Shown in pieces: positions 18,447 through 27,453 of a DNA stretch of 64,000 nt. This stretch comes from Sulfolobus sp. A20 (GTDB lineage: Archaea > Thermoproteota > Thermoprotei_A > Sulfolobales > Sulfolobaceae). A program made the translations under genes and the position numbers. The notes beneath the pieces are model-generated. The model worked only from the letters and a program-made list of their open reading frames with translations. It did no database searches and was not told the DNA's origin. Position 1 is the stretch's first letter, and every line of letters begins with the position of its first letter. Where the stretch lies: positions 2,370,384-2,434,383 of the forward strand of contig NZ_CP017006.1 in assembly GCF_001719125.1 (NCBI RefSeq). Reading direction: 5' to 3'.

Positions 18447-18471
18447 GTTGCATCCCAAAAGGGATTGAAAG
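18447..18471 (+). CRISPR. Solitary CRISPR-type repeat (no array)
   Basis: The 25-base unit GTTGCATCCC-AAAA-GGGATTGAAAG has the form of Sulfolobales subtype I-A/III repeats: a short CCC/GGG stem region and the invariant ATTGAAAG 3' end that becomes the crRNA 5' handle. I found no second copy in the window; a weak AACAATTAAAG at 18525-18535 is at roughly one repeat-spacer distance but is not convincing. No cas1, cas2, cas4 or Cascade gene is present. It lies between the convergent HTH/DGG gene and the 2-oxoacid dehydrogenase operon. Confidence 0.7.
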
Positions 18472-18537
18472 AAAAATGAGCAATTATTAGAGTGCAAGTT
18501 AATCTTAGAAAGAAGAATATAAAAAACAATTAAAGAA

Positions 18538-19710
18538 TTAACTAACTTTCCTCCTTAACTCCTCTTCATTTTCTATAATACTAGCCAACTCTTTTAGGAA
18601 CTTAGCCGCTGTATGTCCGTCCAATACTCTATGGTCGAAAGTCAAACTCAGCCACATCGTATATCCTATTGATATTGAGTCTCCTACAACAATAGGGCTC
18701 TTCTTTATTCTTCCCACACCTAATATTGCAGTCTGAGGTGGATTTATTATGGGAGTGAAGGAATCGATATCATACATTCCTAGATTTGATACGGTAAAAG
18801 TTCCCATAGCTACGTCATCTGGTGAAAGCTTATTTTCCCTAGCCTTATCTGCTAGCTGGTGAGCCTCTCTGGATATCTCTACTATGGACTTCTTATCTGC
18901 ATTTCTTATTACTGGTACTATTAACCCTTGGTCTAGGGCTACTGCTATACCTATGTTGATCTCATCTAATATCTTAATCTCATCTCCTTCTAAAGTAGCG
19001 TTCAAATATGGATGTGTCTTTAAAAGACTTGAGGTTAACTTGACTATAATATCAGTGTAAGTTATCTTCTCTCCAGTCTTCTTCTCTATCTCCTCTCTTA
19101 TCTTAACTAGATTAGTCGCATTTACCTCCATTGATAAGGTTACTTGGGCCATGGTTTGAAGGCTTTGGGTCATCCTCTTACTTATCTCCTTTCTCATCGG
19201 GCTCATTGGAATTATTTCTCTAACCCTTATTCCTAATAGACTAAATTTGGTCTTACTTTCTAATTCCCTTAATACGTCCTCTTCAGTTATCATTCCCCCT
19301 GGACCAGTTCCCCTTACTGCAGTTAAGTCTATACCTTTTTCTCTAGCTAACTTTCTTGCTCTCGGAGTAGACCTAACCTCTGCCTTAACCTCTGCCTTAA
19401 CTTCCATCTTTTGTCTAACATCAAGAGGTTGAGTGACTTCTTCTCCTCTAGTTATTGGTGGTGGTGTTTCTCCCGGCATGCCTATAAAGGCTATTATCTG
19501 ACCAACTGGCACCTCTTCTCCTTCCTTAGCGTAAATTTTAAGGATTATCCCACTTATTGGGGCTTTAATAGTGGTAGTTATCTTTTCAGTTTCTATTACG
19601 ACTATATCTTCTCCAGCTTCAACCTTATCTCCTTCTTTCTTCTTCCATTCAACTATTTTACCCTTAGTCATAGTTAATCCAAGTTTGGGCATTACTACCT
19701 CTTTACCCAA
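18538..19710 (-). CDS. Dihydrolipoamide acyltransferase (E2) of a 2-oxoacid/acetoin dehydrogenase complex
   Basis: The 390-residue E2 has the standard order: one lipoyl domain (residues 1-77; the lipoylated Lys is in ETEKITT), a linker rich in K/E/V, a peripheral E3/E1-binding domain (TPRARKLAREKGIDLTAVRG, about residues 115-150) and the acyltransferase core, with the catalytic DHRVLDG near the C terminus. It moves the acyl group from E1 to CoA. It is the last gene of the E3-E1alpha-E1beta-acoX-E2 block, and its start overlaps the acoX stop by eight bases. One lipoyl domain is usual for archaeal E2. Direct evidence for the substrate (acetoin, pyruvate or branched-chain acids) is lacking. Confidence 0.9.
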   Translation of the reverse strand: MGKEVVMPKLGLTMTKGKIVEWKKKEGDKVEAGEDIVVIETEKITTTIKAPISGIILKIYAKEGEEVPVGQIIAFIGMPGETPPPITRGEEVTQPLDVRQKMEVKAEVKAEVRSTPRARKLAREKGIDLTAVRGTGPGGMITEEDVLRELESKTKFSLLGIRVREIIPMSPMRKEISKRMTQSLQTMAQVTLSMEVNATNLVKIREEIEKKTGEKITYTDIIVKLTSSLLKTHPYLNATLEGDEIKILDEINIGIAVALDQGLIVPVIRNADKKSIVEISREAHQLADKARENKLSPDDVAMGTFTVSNLGMYDIDSFTPIINPPQTAILGVGRIKKSPIVVGDSISIGYTMWLSLTFDHRVLDGHTAAKFLKELASIIENEEELRRKVS

Positions 19711-20704
19711 TTTCTTTCCCCCTATTCTCTTTATAGTAAGTTGTAATATATCTAATTCCCTTTTGAGGATTTATTAATAAGGGACCATCCCTTTCTACCC
19801 TAACCTTAACCTCTTGTGATTGATTTGCAACTAAATCTCTTTCACCATCAAACGCAATAACGTAATTACCTCTAGGTATCTCAATCTCTTCTCCTATCCT
19901 TAACGTTCTTACTTCACTGATGAAGACTTCTTTTATTAACCCTGGTGCTAATATGGCATTAATCTTACTGTGACCAATTCCGAACTTTATCATTAAGGAA
20001 AAATCGTCATCGAAATTTATTGGTTTAAGGAAGCTGGCGATTGAGGGTATGCCTATATCACCCAGTTCACCTTTGGATATGAAGGTATATCTGAGAGAGT
20101 ATTCATCCCATATAGCCTTAGCCCCTACATACCATCCATCAATGAACGTTAAGTCTACTAGAGCGAAGTCTTTCTCTTCGTTATTAATCAACACTTTAAT
20201 CGTTTTAGCCTTATCCAATATGTCGTAATAGTTCCCTTTCAAGAAATACCCTAGCATAACCCCCAATACTGTTGGCTCATAGGAAGCACCTAAGACGTTG
20301 TTAGTGCCTAAAGAAAGACCTAAAATTGGTGTAGTATCACCTATACCTTTAAACACAGCCCTTAATGTACCGTCTCCCCCTGCACTTACAATGGTCTTTA
20401 CCCCTTTCTCCTTCATTATCTTTGAAGCGGTTATAGTATCGTTTACTGTATTTTCGGGCTTCATATTCACTTTAGTGAGCTTAAAATTTACTTTATCTTC
20501 AGTTTCCTCAATTAGGTCTAAGGATAACCCATAAAAGTCTGGCATTAATAATACTTCGTCCACGCTGTCAGTAGAATCTAGACCTAAGAGAAAGCGTTTT
20601 ACCGCGTTAATTTTCGCATAACTACTTATATAAGATGCGTTACTTACTATTCTCCTTATATCCTTTCCGGACTCGGGGTTGATGATAACGCCAATGGAGT
20701 TCAC
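19703..20704 (-). CDS. acoX: AcoX-like ATP-NAD kinase-fold protein
   Basis: The 333-residue protein has the NAD-kinase/diacylglycerol-kinase fold signature TIVSAGGDGTLRAVFKGIGD (about residues 110-129) and the N-terminal GVIINPESGKDIRRIVSNA typical of AcoX. AcoX genes sit in acetoin dehydrogenase operons of bacteria; their reaction is not settled. Placement between the E2 and E1beta genes, with an overlap downstream and a six-base gap upstream, marks it as part of the complex operon and is the main hint that the complex acts on acetoin. An NAD kinase role is possible because the GGDG motif is intact. Confidence 0.82.
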   Translation of the reverse strand: MNSIGVIINPESGKDIRRIVSNASYISSYAKINAVKRFLLGLDSTDSVDEVLLMPDFYGLSLDLIEETEDKVNFKLTKVNMKPENTVNDTITASKIMKEKGVKTIVSAGGDGTLRAVFKGIGDTTPILGLSLGTNNVLGASYEPTVLGVMLGYFLKGNYYDILDKAKTIKVLINNEEKDFALVDLTFIDGWYVGAKAIWDEYSLRYTFISKGELGDIGIPSIASFLKPINFDDDFSLMIKFGIGHSKINAILAPGLIKEVFISEVRTLRIGEEIEIPRGNYVIAFDGERDLVANQSQEVKVRVERDGPLLINPQKGIRYITTYYKENRGKEIG

Positions 20705-20710
20705 TTCTTT

Positions 20711-21703
20711 TTACCCCGTAATGGACTTAACTGTGTTCACTATCTTCTTAGCATCTGGCAATACGTATTGCTCTAATGGAGGGCTAAACGGAATTGGAAC
20801 GTTTGGTGTAGTTATTCTCTTTATGGGAGCATCTAAGTATTCAAAAGCCTCATCTGCAATGATGGAAGCTACCCAAGAGGCGAATCCACACCTATCATAG
20901 TCTTCATCAACTATTACCACTCTACCAGTCTTCTTAACTGACTTGAGAACTGTTTCCTTATCGAATGGTACAATAGTTCTTACGTCAACAACTTCTGCAC
21001 TAATACCTTCCTTTCCTAAAGTCTCGTTAGCCTCTAAAGCGTGCCATACAGTTCTGGCTATCCCTATTATTGTCACATCCTCTCCTTCCCTTTTCACTTC
21101 AGCCTTACCTAAAGGTATTGTATACTCTTCCTCAGGCACTGGCCCCTTAACTCCATACAATACTTTGTTCTCCAGAAACACTACTGGGTCATCATCACGA
21201 ATTGATGATATCAACAGACCTTTAGCGTCATATGGGGTTGATGGGACAACTACTTTTAAGCCAGGGACGTGAGCGAAAATGGAGTATAGCGTTTGAGAGT
21301 GTTGAGCTGCTGCACCTATTCCAGCTCCTATGGGAGCTCTTAATGTTAAGGGGACCTTCAGTTGCCCACCAGACATGTATCTTAGCTTTGCCATTTGGTT
21401 ATATATCTGGTCCATTGCTACACCGAAGAAGTCTACGAACATTAATTCCACTACTGGCCTTAATCCAGCTAAAGCAGCTCCAACAGCAGCTCCTATATAT
21501 CCTGCCTCTGAAATAGGGGTATCAATAACTCTATCCGTGCCAAACTTCTCTACTAAGCCTTTAGTTACTCCAAAAGCTCCTCCATAAACTCCTATATCTT
21601 CACCTATTAAAACTACAGAAGGATCTCTTTCCATCTCTTGCCTTAAAGCCTCATTTATGGCTTCCGTGAAGGTGATTTGTCTATTGTTCAAGTTTAAACA
21701 CAC
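20711..21703 (-). CDS. 2-oxoacid/acetoin dehydrogenase E1 beta subunit
   Basis: The 330-residue E1beta shows TFTEAINEALRQEMERDPSV, VVLIGEDIGVYGGAFGVTKG and PISEAGYIGAAVGAALAGLRP, the usual transketolase central-domain motifs, and a C-terminal transketolase_C domain (RVVIVDEDYDRCGFASWVAS). It pairs with the alpha subunit to decarboxylate the substrate with thiamine diphosphate. The alpha gene ends five bases upstream. GTG 21703 directly abuts a GGGGGGTG ribosome binding site; TTG 21691, giving MNNRQITF, is better spaced and may be the true start. Confidence 0.9.
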   Translation of the reverse strand: MCLNLNNRQITFTEAINEALRQEMERDPSVVLIGEDIGVYGGAFGVTKGLVEKFGTDRVIDTPISEAGYIGAAVGAALAGLRPVVELMFVDFFGVAMDQIYNQMAKLRYMSGGQLKVPLTLRAPIGAGIGAAAQHSQTLYSIFAHVPGLKVVVPSTPYDAKGLLISSIRDDDPVVFLENKVLYGVKGPVPEEEYTIPLGKAEVKREGEDVTIIGIARTVWHALEANETLGKEGISAEVVDVRTIVPFDKETVLKSVKKTGRVVIVDEDYDRCGFASWVASIIADEAFEYLDAPIKRITTPNVPIPFSPPLEQYVLPDAKKIVNTVKSITG

Positions 21704-21708
21704 CCCCC

Positions 21709-22707
21709 TTAATAAGAGTTATCTGTGAACACATCAGTTAGAGCCTCCTCTAGCTCTGGATATGGGCTCTGTTCAGCGAACTTTAACGCCTCACTTATTT
21801 CTTGTTTAGCTTCCAAATCTATCTTATCCAACTCCTCTGAAGTGGCAATCTTCATTGAGATTAGCTTATCCTTGAACAAAGTTATGGGATCTCTCTTCTT
21901 CCACATCTCCTCTTCCTCCTTATCCCTATATACCAATTGATCTCCTTCGAAATGACCGAAGAATCTGTAAGTTTTACAATGTAATAATGAAGGTCCTTCT
22001 CCTCTTCTAGCCCTATTTATTGCCTCCCTAGAGGCTTCATAAACTGCTAAAACATCCATACCATCGACTTCCACTGCTGGAACTCCAAATCCTAAAGCCC
22101 TATCTACGTAGCTCTTAGCAGCTGAATATCTGGGTTGCAACCTCCCTGGAGATAAACTCCTTGTAGACATAGCATACATGTTATCCTCGACTACGAACAC
22201 AACAGGGAGTTTCCACACTGTGGCTAAGTTTAATGATTCCAATACTACTCCTTGGTTCATAGCCCCATCTCCAATAAAGGCAACTGCAACTCTGTCCAAC
22301 CCCTTAAGCTTAGAAGCTAAAGCAGCTCCAACAGCGTGAGGTGCACCTCCTCCTACGATACCATTAGCCCCTAACATTCCTTTACTGAAGTCAAATATAT
22401 GCATAGACCCCCCTTTTCCCTTGCAAACTCCAGTTTTCTTGCCCAATATCTCAGCTAACATTCTCTTAACGTCTAACCCCTTAGCTATGCAATGTCCATG
22501 TCCTCTGTGCGTGCTTGTGATGTAATCCTCTTCTTTTAAGTTACTCATTACACCTACAGCAACAGCCTCTTCTCCCACGTATAGGTGTACGAAACCTGGT
22601 ATCCTTCCAGATGCGAACAACTCCTTTACCGTTAACTCATGATATCTTATCAGAAGCATCTTCCTATACATGTCTAATAGCTTATCCTTAGAAATTGATA
22701 TTGACAT
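21709..22707 (-). CDS. 2-oxoacid/acetoin dehydrogenase E1 alpha subunit
   Basis: The 332-residue E1alpha carries the thiamine-diphosphate motif GDG-x-x-N (VAFIGDGAMNQGVVLESLNL, about residues 149-168) ending in the conserved Asn of VEDNMYAMSTR, and the phosphorylation-loop region TYRFFGHFEGD with its His. Substrate-side residues HRGHGHCIAKG are conserved. It decarboxylates the 2-oxo substrate together with E1beta. It is located between the E3 and E1beta genes; 64 bases separate it from the E3 gene upstream, so it may have its own promoter (AT-rich 22708-22771). Confidence 0.9.
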   Translation of the reverse strand: MSISISKDKLLDMYRKMLLIRYHELTVKELFASGRIPGFVHLYVGEEAVAVGVMSNLKEEDYITSTHRGHGHCIAKGLDVKRMLAEILGKKTGVCKGKGGSMHIFDFSKGMLGANGIVGGGAPHAVGAALASKLKGLDRVAVAFIGDGAMNQGVVLESLNLATVWKLPVVFVVEDNMYAMSTRSLSPGRLQPRYSAAKSYVDRALGFGVPAVEVDGMDVLAVYEASREAINRARRGEGPSLLHCKTYRFFGHFEGDQLVYRDKEEEEMWKKRDPITLFKDKLISMKIATSEELDKIDLEAKQEISEALKFAEQSPYPELEEALTDVFTDNSY

Positions 22708-22771
22708 GATATACCATAAAATAATTGCATTTTAAGATATTTAAACCTTACTTTTAAAATTTTTATTAGAT

Positions 22772-24004
22772 TTACTTTAACACTCTTAATGACTCGCTTA
22801 GAACCTCCAAGTATGATGGATGTGGTAAAATTAAATTTAGAGCGTCTTTTAAACTAACCTCAAGCCTTATTAGTGCTGAGACCAATGAGACTACACTTTC
22901 AGCCTCAGGCATAAATGCTATCGCTCCAGTTACTTTGCCATCTCTTTCGCAAATCTTAAAGAGACCACCCTCATCTCTATCTATAATAGACTTAGTCAGG
23001 CTTAATGTATTAACAGTTACGCACTTTCCGGAAGGTACACCAGTATATGCTATTTGAGGATGAGTGTAAATGACTTTAGGAACTCCTTCAGCTATAAACT
23101 CCTCATTATATCCCAGTATATTTTTACCAGCTATAACTCCTCCATATATAGCTTCATGCGCAGTATAAGTGCCTATGATATCTCCAGCTGCGTAAACGTT
23201 TGGAGTTTCAGTTCTCAAAAATTCATCAACGTAGATAAACTTATCATGGGGTATCTCCTCGAAACCCTCTAAATTGGTTTTCCTACCGTAGGTCAAAAAG
23301 ACAGCATCACCAGAGATAACCTTTCCGCTCTTTAAAGTGACTGAATTATCGTTTACCTTTACTACCTCTTCTCCTAAATATAGGCTTACTCCTAATTGGT
23401 TAAAATAACTTGTCACTACTGTAGATAGATCCTTATCCACGTTAGATAATAGTGAGGAGTTTCTGTCAACTAAGGCTACCTCTTTTCCTAACCTGTTCAA
23501 TAGCCAGCTTAGTTCAATCCCACCTACGTCTCCACCTATTATGATAACCTTCTGATAATCTCCTCTTTCATAGGGTAAGTCTTCAGTATACTTCAAACCC
23601 TTTACTCTCTCCCTTCTAGTACCAGATGCTATTAATATCTTATCAACGTTTATCGAAGAATTCCCAGCATGAAGCATAGATGACCTTATGTAAGCATTGG
23701 AGTGAATTACTTCTACACCAATACTGTTAAGCATAGACTCTACTCCTTTACTTATCTTATTTATGGAATCTAGAGCAAAGCTTCTGAGCTCGTCAATGTC
23801 AAATTTAATTTCCCTCTTATAAGATGAAAGAAAAGAGGAGAGGGTTAGTGGTGTTAACATGGACTTAGTTGGTATACATCCATAAAGTACACAAGTACCC
23901 CCTAATCTGTCTTCTCTCTCTATTAAGACGACTTTAGCGTCCTTAGCTAGAGTAATTGACGCATAAACCCCAGCTGGACCGGAACCAATAATTCCTACTT
24001 TCAT
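22772..24004 (-). CDS. Dihydrolipoamide dehydrogenase (E3)-like flavoprotein
   Basis: This FAD disulfide oxidoreductase reoxidises lipoyl groups of E2 with NAD+. The FAD loop is VGIIGSGPAGVYASI, the redox pair is in GGTCVLYGCIPTKSML (C-x4-C), the NAD loop is VIIIGGDVGGIELSWLLNRLG, the second FAD contact is VYAAGDIIG, and the C-terminal LPHPSYLEVLSESL holds the catalytic His and Glu. At about 410 residues it is shorter than the usual 450-470. I chose ATG 24004 (MKVGIIG), because the FAD fold normally starts two or three residues before the loop; the upstream ATG 24022 adds MIYYRN. It is the first gene of the complex block. Confidence 0.87.
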   Translation of the reverse strand: MKVGIIGSGPAGVYASITLAKDAKVVLIEREDRLGGTCVLYGCIPTKSMLTPLTLSSFLSSYKREIKFDIDELRSFALDSINKISKGVESMLNSIGVEVIHSNAYIRSSMLHAGNSSINVDKILIASGTRRERVKGLKYTEDLPYERGDYQKVIIIGGDVGGIELSWLLNRLGKEVALVDRNSSLLSNVDKDLSTVVTSYFNQLGVSLYLGEEVVKVNDNSVTLKSGKVISGDAVFLTYGRKTNLEGFEEIPHDKFIYVDEFLRTETPNVYAAGDIIGTYTAHEAIYGGVIAGKNILGYNEEFIAEGVPKVIYTHPQIAYTGVPSGKCVTVNTLSLTKSIIDRDEGGLFKICERDGKVTGAIAFMPEAESVVSLVSALIRLEVSLKDALNLILPHPSYLEVLSESLRVLK

Positions 24005-24314
24005 ATTCCTATAGTAGATCATATGCTTAAAAATTTTTATCTAATATGAAATATTTTGCATTTTAATTATTTTATTTAAATAGTAAGAAAATTATAGAAA
24101 ATTTATCAAAAATTATTATCACTTATTCTATGTACTAAGTCTGTTTCAAGAGTGAGTTTTTTGCTTAGAGAAACATAAAACAGTTCATTTCAAATTTTGA
24201 AAGATATTTTTAGACGCTAATGATTTTTATAAAAGGTTTTTTATCCTATTTGTGTGAAAAATATTTTAACTTTTTAGTCATGTTCTCAAATTTTTGAAAA
24301 ACTTAAGTAAAAAA

Positions 24315-24572
24315 TTAAGCCCTACTTTGCTTTAATTGTTCTATCTCTTTTTGTAGTTCAACTAACTTCTTTTCTAGCTCCTCAACACTCTGATTAGCAG
24401 ATGGTTGAGAGTACATCTGCTGTATTTCCATTTCAGCCTCTATTCTCCCCTTCTTAAACTCTCCCATTGCTCTACCTAAGGATCTGAATATTTCGGGTAT
24501 CTTAGATGATCCGAAGAATACTACGGCTATAACTACCAAGAGAATTAGTAAATCGGTAGGACTATCCAACAT
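24315..24572 (-). CDS. tatA: Sec-independent translocase protein TatA
   Basis: The 85-residue protein has one N-terminal membrane helix (LLILLVVIAVVFFGSSKIPE), the FG hinge motif, an amphipathic helix (IFRSLGRAMGEFKKGRIEAE) and a charged, coiled tail, which is the TatA pattern. It forms the pore of the twin-arginine pathway for folded proteins. No tatC is present in the window. Its closest neighbours on the same strand are a membrane protein and a Rieske protein with a twin-arginine signal, so it may serve export of that redox partner. A GGTAGG ribosome binding site precedes ATG 24572, and a palindrome (24585-24599) sits just downstream of its TATA box. Confidence 0.9.
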   Translation of the reverse strand: MLDSPTDLLILLVVIAVVFFGSSKIPEIFRSLGRAMGEFKKGRIEAEMEIQQMYSQPSANQSVEELEKKLVELQKEIEQLKQSRA

Positions 24573-24584
24573 TTTTTACTACCT

Positions 24585-24599
24585 ACCTTAATTTAAGGT
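24585..24599 (-). promoter_or_regulatory. Palindrome at the tatA transcription start
   Basis: ACCTTAA-T-TTAAGGT is a perfect 15-base palindrome with a single central base. It lies 13 bases upstream of the tatA ATG and directly downstream of a TATA-like stretch (24601-24618, minus strand, TTTATAAATGTATAAA), the usual position of an archaeal repressor operator. The AGGT at one end overlaps the ribosome binding site. Confidence 0.5.
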
Positions 24600-25319
24600 C
24601 GATTTATACATTTATAAATTTTTCTAAAGTTAGAGAAACTTCTGAAGTTCTTAAATAGCCTTATCACGCTTTAATATTGATCGTAGTCTTAAAACTAAAA
24701 CACTCTACGATTTTTGAACGTATAAATGCCGTTATATGATAAAGAATGAAGAAGCTCAGAGCAAAACCCATCCATCATCGATTCGCAGGAATGAGAAAAT
24801 GCAATCATAACATTATCTCTAACTAAAGAACTGGCATTCTCCTGCCTTAAAAGACGAGGCTTGACATTTTATCGTTAAGTATTAGGCGATCTAAAGAATA
24901 AAAGCTTGAGAAGTTTTAATAAGTCTTATAAATCAAAAACTTTCGGAGAAATTTATACTAAGATATTTGTCTACACATGAAAATAGATTTAACCAAAGTA
25001 AAATGTTACTAGTAAATCGGAGAAATACAATAAAAACTTTTTAAAAATAAACAGATATGACTCTAATTCTTTATATCACTTATAGAGTTGAAGGTAAACA
25101 TTAACGTAGTTTAATATATAAGTTTAACGTAATATATATGTATAAATATTCTTATCCTTGTTAGCAAAACAAGTAATTTATACAAAAACAAGAATTGTTT
25201 TTATTAAATAATATGTAATAAATTTAATATAGTTATAAGGATAAAAATTCAAGTAAATTCATATAATGCGCAACTATTTTTCACTTACGTAAAAAAACTT
25301 TTATGATTACAAACCTCGT
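24600..25319. other. Long gene-free gap between tatA and the membrane protein gene
   Basis: About 720 bases hold the tatA promoter, a decayed tnpB-end hairpin (24832-24874) and otherwise AT-rich sequence without an open frame or RNA gene that I can support. A stretch near 25080-25150 is rich in TATA-like words on both strands but has no gene start close by. Confidence 0.5.
24832..24874. repeat. Decayed tnpB-end hairpin relic
   Basis: GGCATTCTCCTGCCTTAAAA followed by GACGAGGCTTGACATTTTATCG aligns with the CCTGCCTTAAAAGG...TTGCCGTTCTTTTATC end of the 42.5-kb element, including the trailing TTTTATC. Pairing is partly lost. Confidence 0.4.
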
Positions 25320-26078
25320 TCACCTATCTAGTCGTGATAGATTCTTAGGCAACAACTTCATTCTCTTCTTAGGAAATATTAAAGTCCTAAAATGTAAACC
25401 TAATATTAAAGCTGTTAATGGTGGTAGCGTAATATAAGCTATGAATAAGGCTAGATCACCAACAGGTGAAAGAAGAATTATATTAGCTACTGGTATTGAA
25501 GTGGCTAGAATTAACGGTATTGAAACACAACAACTCCCTCCTCCTATTACTCCTAAGATGGGAATTATTAGAACTTCCTTTACTAACTTCGTCTTTTTGT
25601 ACAAGTAAACTACTCTATCCATGATAGAAGCTATGAACAGTGCTATTATTATTCCCATGGAGATGGAGTAAAATGAAAGGTCAAGGAAGTAGTTTGGTGG
25701 AAATCCAATTGTGATAGAAGGGTTAAAGATCAAATTATATGCTAGAGATAGTAGTGAATTACCTATAAACGGTGTGAAGCTAAAGCTTAAGAATGGGCTA
25801 TTAATTGTGAATAGTTTACCGTAAATACTAGTTAATAGCCTCTCTAGGGCTAAACTATATATGAACAGATGAATTGGTAAATAGGATAAGAATATCACGT
25901 AGAAGAGCCTAGAATTAAAATTAACCCTATCTTTAACTAATGAAACCACCATCATAATTAAAGTAGACCAAAAAATGAATAAACCTAGTCCTAAGAGTAA
26001 ATAGTTATATCCGGTGTACGTCAGAATTAAGCCTAGGAACAGGCTTAATGAACGATAAATCCAAATACTAGGTTTCAC
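25320..26078 (-). CDS. Polytopic membrane protein with a conserved-looking Cys-Cys pair
   Basis: The 252-residue protein has about six to seven hydrophobic helices and no family signature that I recognise. Its most distinctive feature is GVIGGGSCCVSIPLILATS (about residues 178-196), with two adjacent cysteines at the start of a helix, which could bind copper or heme-synthesis cofactors or be redox-active. It is followed after 127 bases by the Rieske gene upstream on the same strand and by tatA downstream, so a role in assembling or anchoring the neighbouring redox chain is a reasonable inference. The C terminus is very basic (FPKKRMKLLPKNLSRL) and probably cytoplasmic. Confidence 0.65.
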   Translation of the reverse strand: MKPSIWIYRSLSLFLGLILTYTGYNYLLLGLGLFIFWSTLIMMVVSLVKDRVNFNSRLFYVIFLSYLPIHLFIYSLALERLLTSIYGKLFTINSPFLSFSFTPFIGNSLLSLAYNLIFNPSITIGFPPNYFLDLSFYSISMGIIIALFIASIMDRVVYLYKKTKLVKEVLIIPILGVIGGGSCCVSIPLILATSIPVANIILLSPVGDLALFIAYITLPPLTALILGLHFRTLIFPKKRMKLLPKNLSRLDR

Positions 26079-26205
26079 GCACTATTATGTTTAAAAAAAG
26101 ATTAAAAAAATTTCTTTTGCTAAAGCGTTTACGAGAAAACCATAATTCTCGTTTACTATAATTTGAAGAAGGGTAGTAAAAATTATTAAAAAACTTATAA
26201 CCTTT

Positions 26206-26832
26206 TTATGAAGTTGAGGAGGATGTCGAAGCCTGTAGTACGTTATCATAAACTCCGTATAGAAGCCTATTAAAGCCTAAAGCATAAATATTCCCAGTTG
26301 AACTATCATATTCCAATATAACCTGCGGAAGATACTGATTAGGATGACCCACTACCTGCATCCCTCCCCTAGTGAAGTCGTATTGAGAATAGTGATATGG
26401 GCAAACACCACAATTAGTATTAGGGTCATATTGAACAGGACCTCCCATGTGGACACAGACAGCACTGAAGGCTACAACATCACCGTTTGGTCCAACTCCT
26501 CCAATTGAAGGAGTACCCGTTCTGACAACAACAATAGGATATCCCATATATGTAGTTAATTTAGGAACCCCAACTGAGAGTTCACTATAATTAGCTATCA
26601 ACTGCTTCTGATATTGAGCGACAACTTGTTGCGTAACAGTAGATGTAACAGTCGTAGTCTGTACTTGAGGAACCACCTCTTGTACCCTATAAACTCTAGG
26701 GAAAGCTTCACCACCTATTACAATTCCAGCTGCGATACCGGCAACCGCAGCAGCTCCACCGATTATAATAGCCCTCCTATTTGGATCAGGATCCTTTCCA
26801 TTAGAACCTTTCTTCTCTTCTTTGCTACTCAT
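26206..26832 (-). CDS. aioB: Rieske [2Fe-2S] protein, arsenite-oxidase small-subunit (AioB) type
   Basis: The 208-residue protein begins with a twin-arginine signal/anchor ([19 protein letters not shown], about residues 18-36). The Rieske ligands are C-V-H in SAVCVHMGG and C-P-Y-H in [11 protein letters not shown]. The C-terminal part, [19 protein letters not shown] and [10 protein letters not shown], follows AioB (pattern LPQYVL...GDIFAEG...LIYGRLSNVL) better than cytochrome bc1 Rieske proteins. It should pass electrons from the Mo subunit to a blue copper protein on the outer face of the membrane. The AioA-type partner is on the other side of the divergent cluster at 32.5 kb. tatA is two genes away. 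A Sox-type Rieske protein is the alternative. Confidence 0.83.
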   Translation of the reverse strand: MSSKEEKKGSNGKDPDPNRRAIIIGGAAAVAGIAAGIVIGGEAFPRVYRVQEVVPQVQTTTVTSTVTQQVVAQYQKQLIANYSELSVGVPKLTTYMGYPIVVVRTGTPSIGGVGPNGDVVAFSAVCVHMGGPVQYDPNTNCGVCPYHYSQYDFTRGGMQVVGHPNQYLPQVILEYDSSTGNIYALGFNRLLYGVYDNVLQASTSSSTS

Positions 26833-26944
26833 AACTTACCATTTTAATATGGTATAGTCCACTTATAAATGTTTTGCGGATATGTATAGTTATACATATT
26901 AAACAATAATTCAATTAGGTCATGATATCAAATAATAGCCCAGA

Positions 26945-27453
26945 AATAATATGTTTTAAAAAAAGGGTTTAATTTATTCTACTATTGCGTAGGGTGTTGT
27001 TATTGAGCTTGATACTTCTATTACACCCCACATTCCACTTGAAGCATGACCTTCTACTCCACAAGCAAACCAGTATACCCCGGGATTTAGCGTAATTGAA
27101 CCACTTGCAGTTTGCCCACTTGAAATACCGTTATACAAATAGTTTGAACTAGTAGCCCCGACATACAATAATATGTTGCCATCTTGACCAACATCAGTAC
27201 CTGGCGTAGCAGTAGTGTTCTGTATGATTAAGAAGTTATGTGGCAAACCCTCCTCATTAGTGAAATAAACAATAACAGTCCAACCAGCAGGGATATAAAT
27301 ATGAAGATTACCATCACTAGTACCATTAAAGTTGAAAGGATTACTACTACTCTCAGCAACTATGTACAAGAAAACAGTCTTATTAGAAGGATTATAAGGT
27401 AAAGCATAAGCACCAGAAGGAAGAGAAGAAGTCATACTAGTTGTCGTAGTAGT
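26945..27453 (-). repeat. 509-bp inverted repeat, left arm
   Basis: The arm covers the blue-copper domain, stop codon and first 29 bases after the stop of the left sulfocyanin gene. It pairs with 28603-29111 without any indel; I noticed one mismatch (TGTCGGGGC against TGTTGGGGC). Identity stops abruptly at both ends. Confidence 0.93.
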
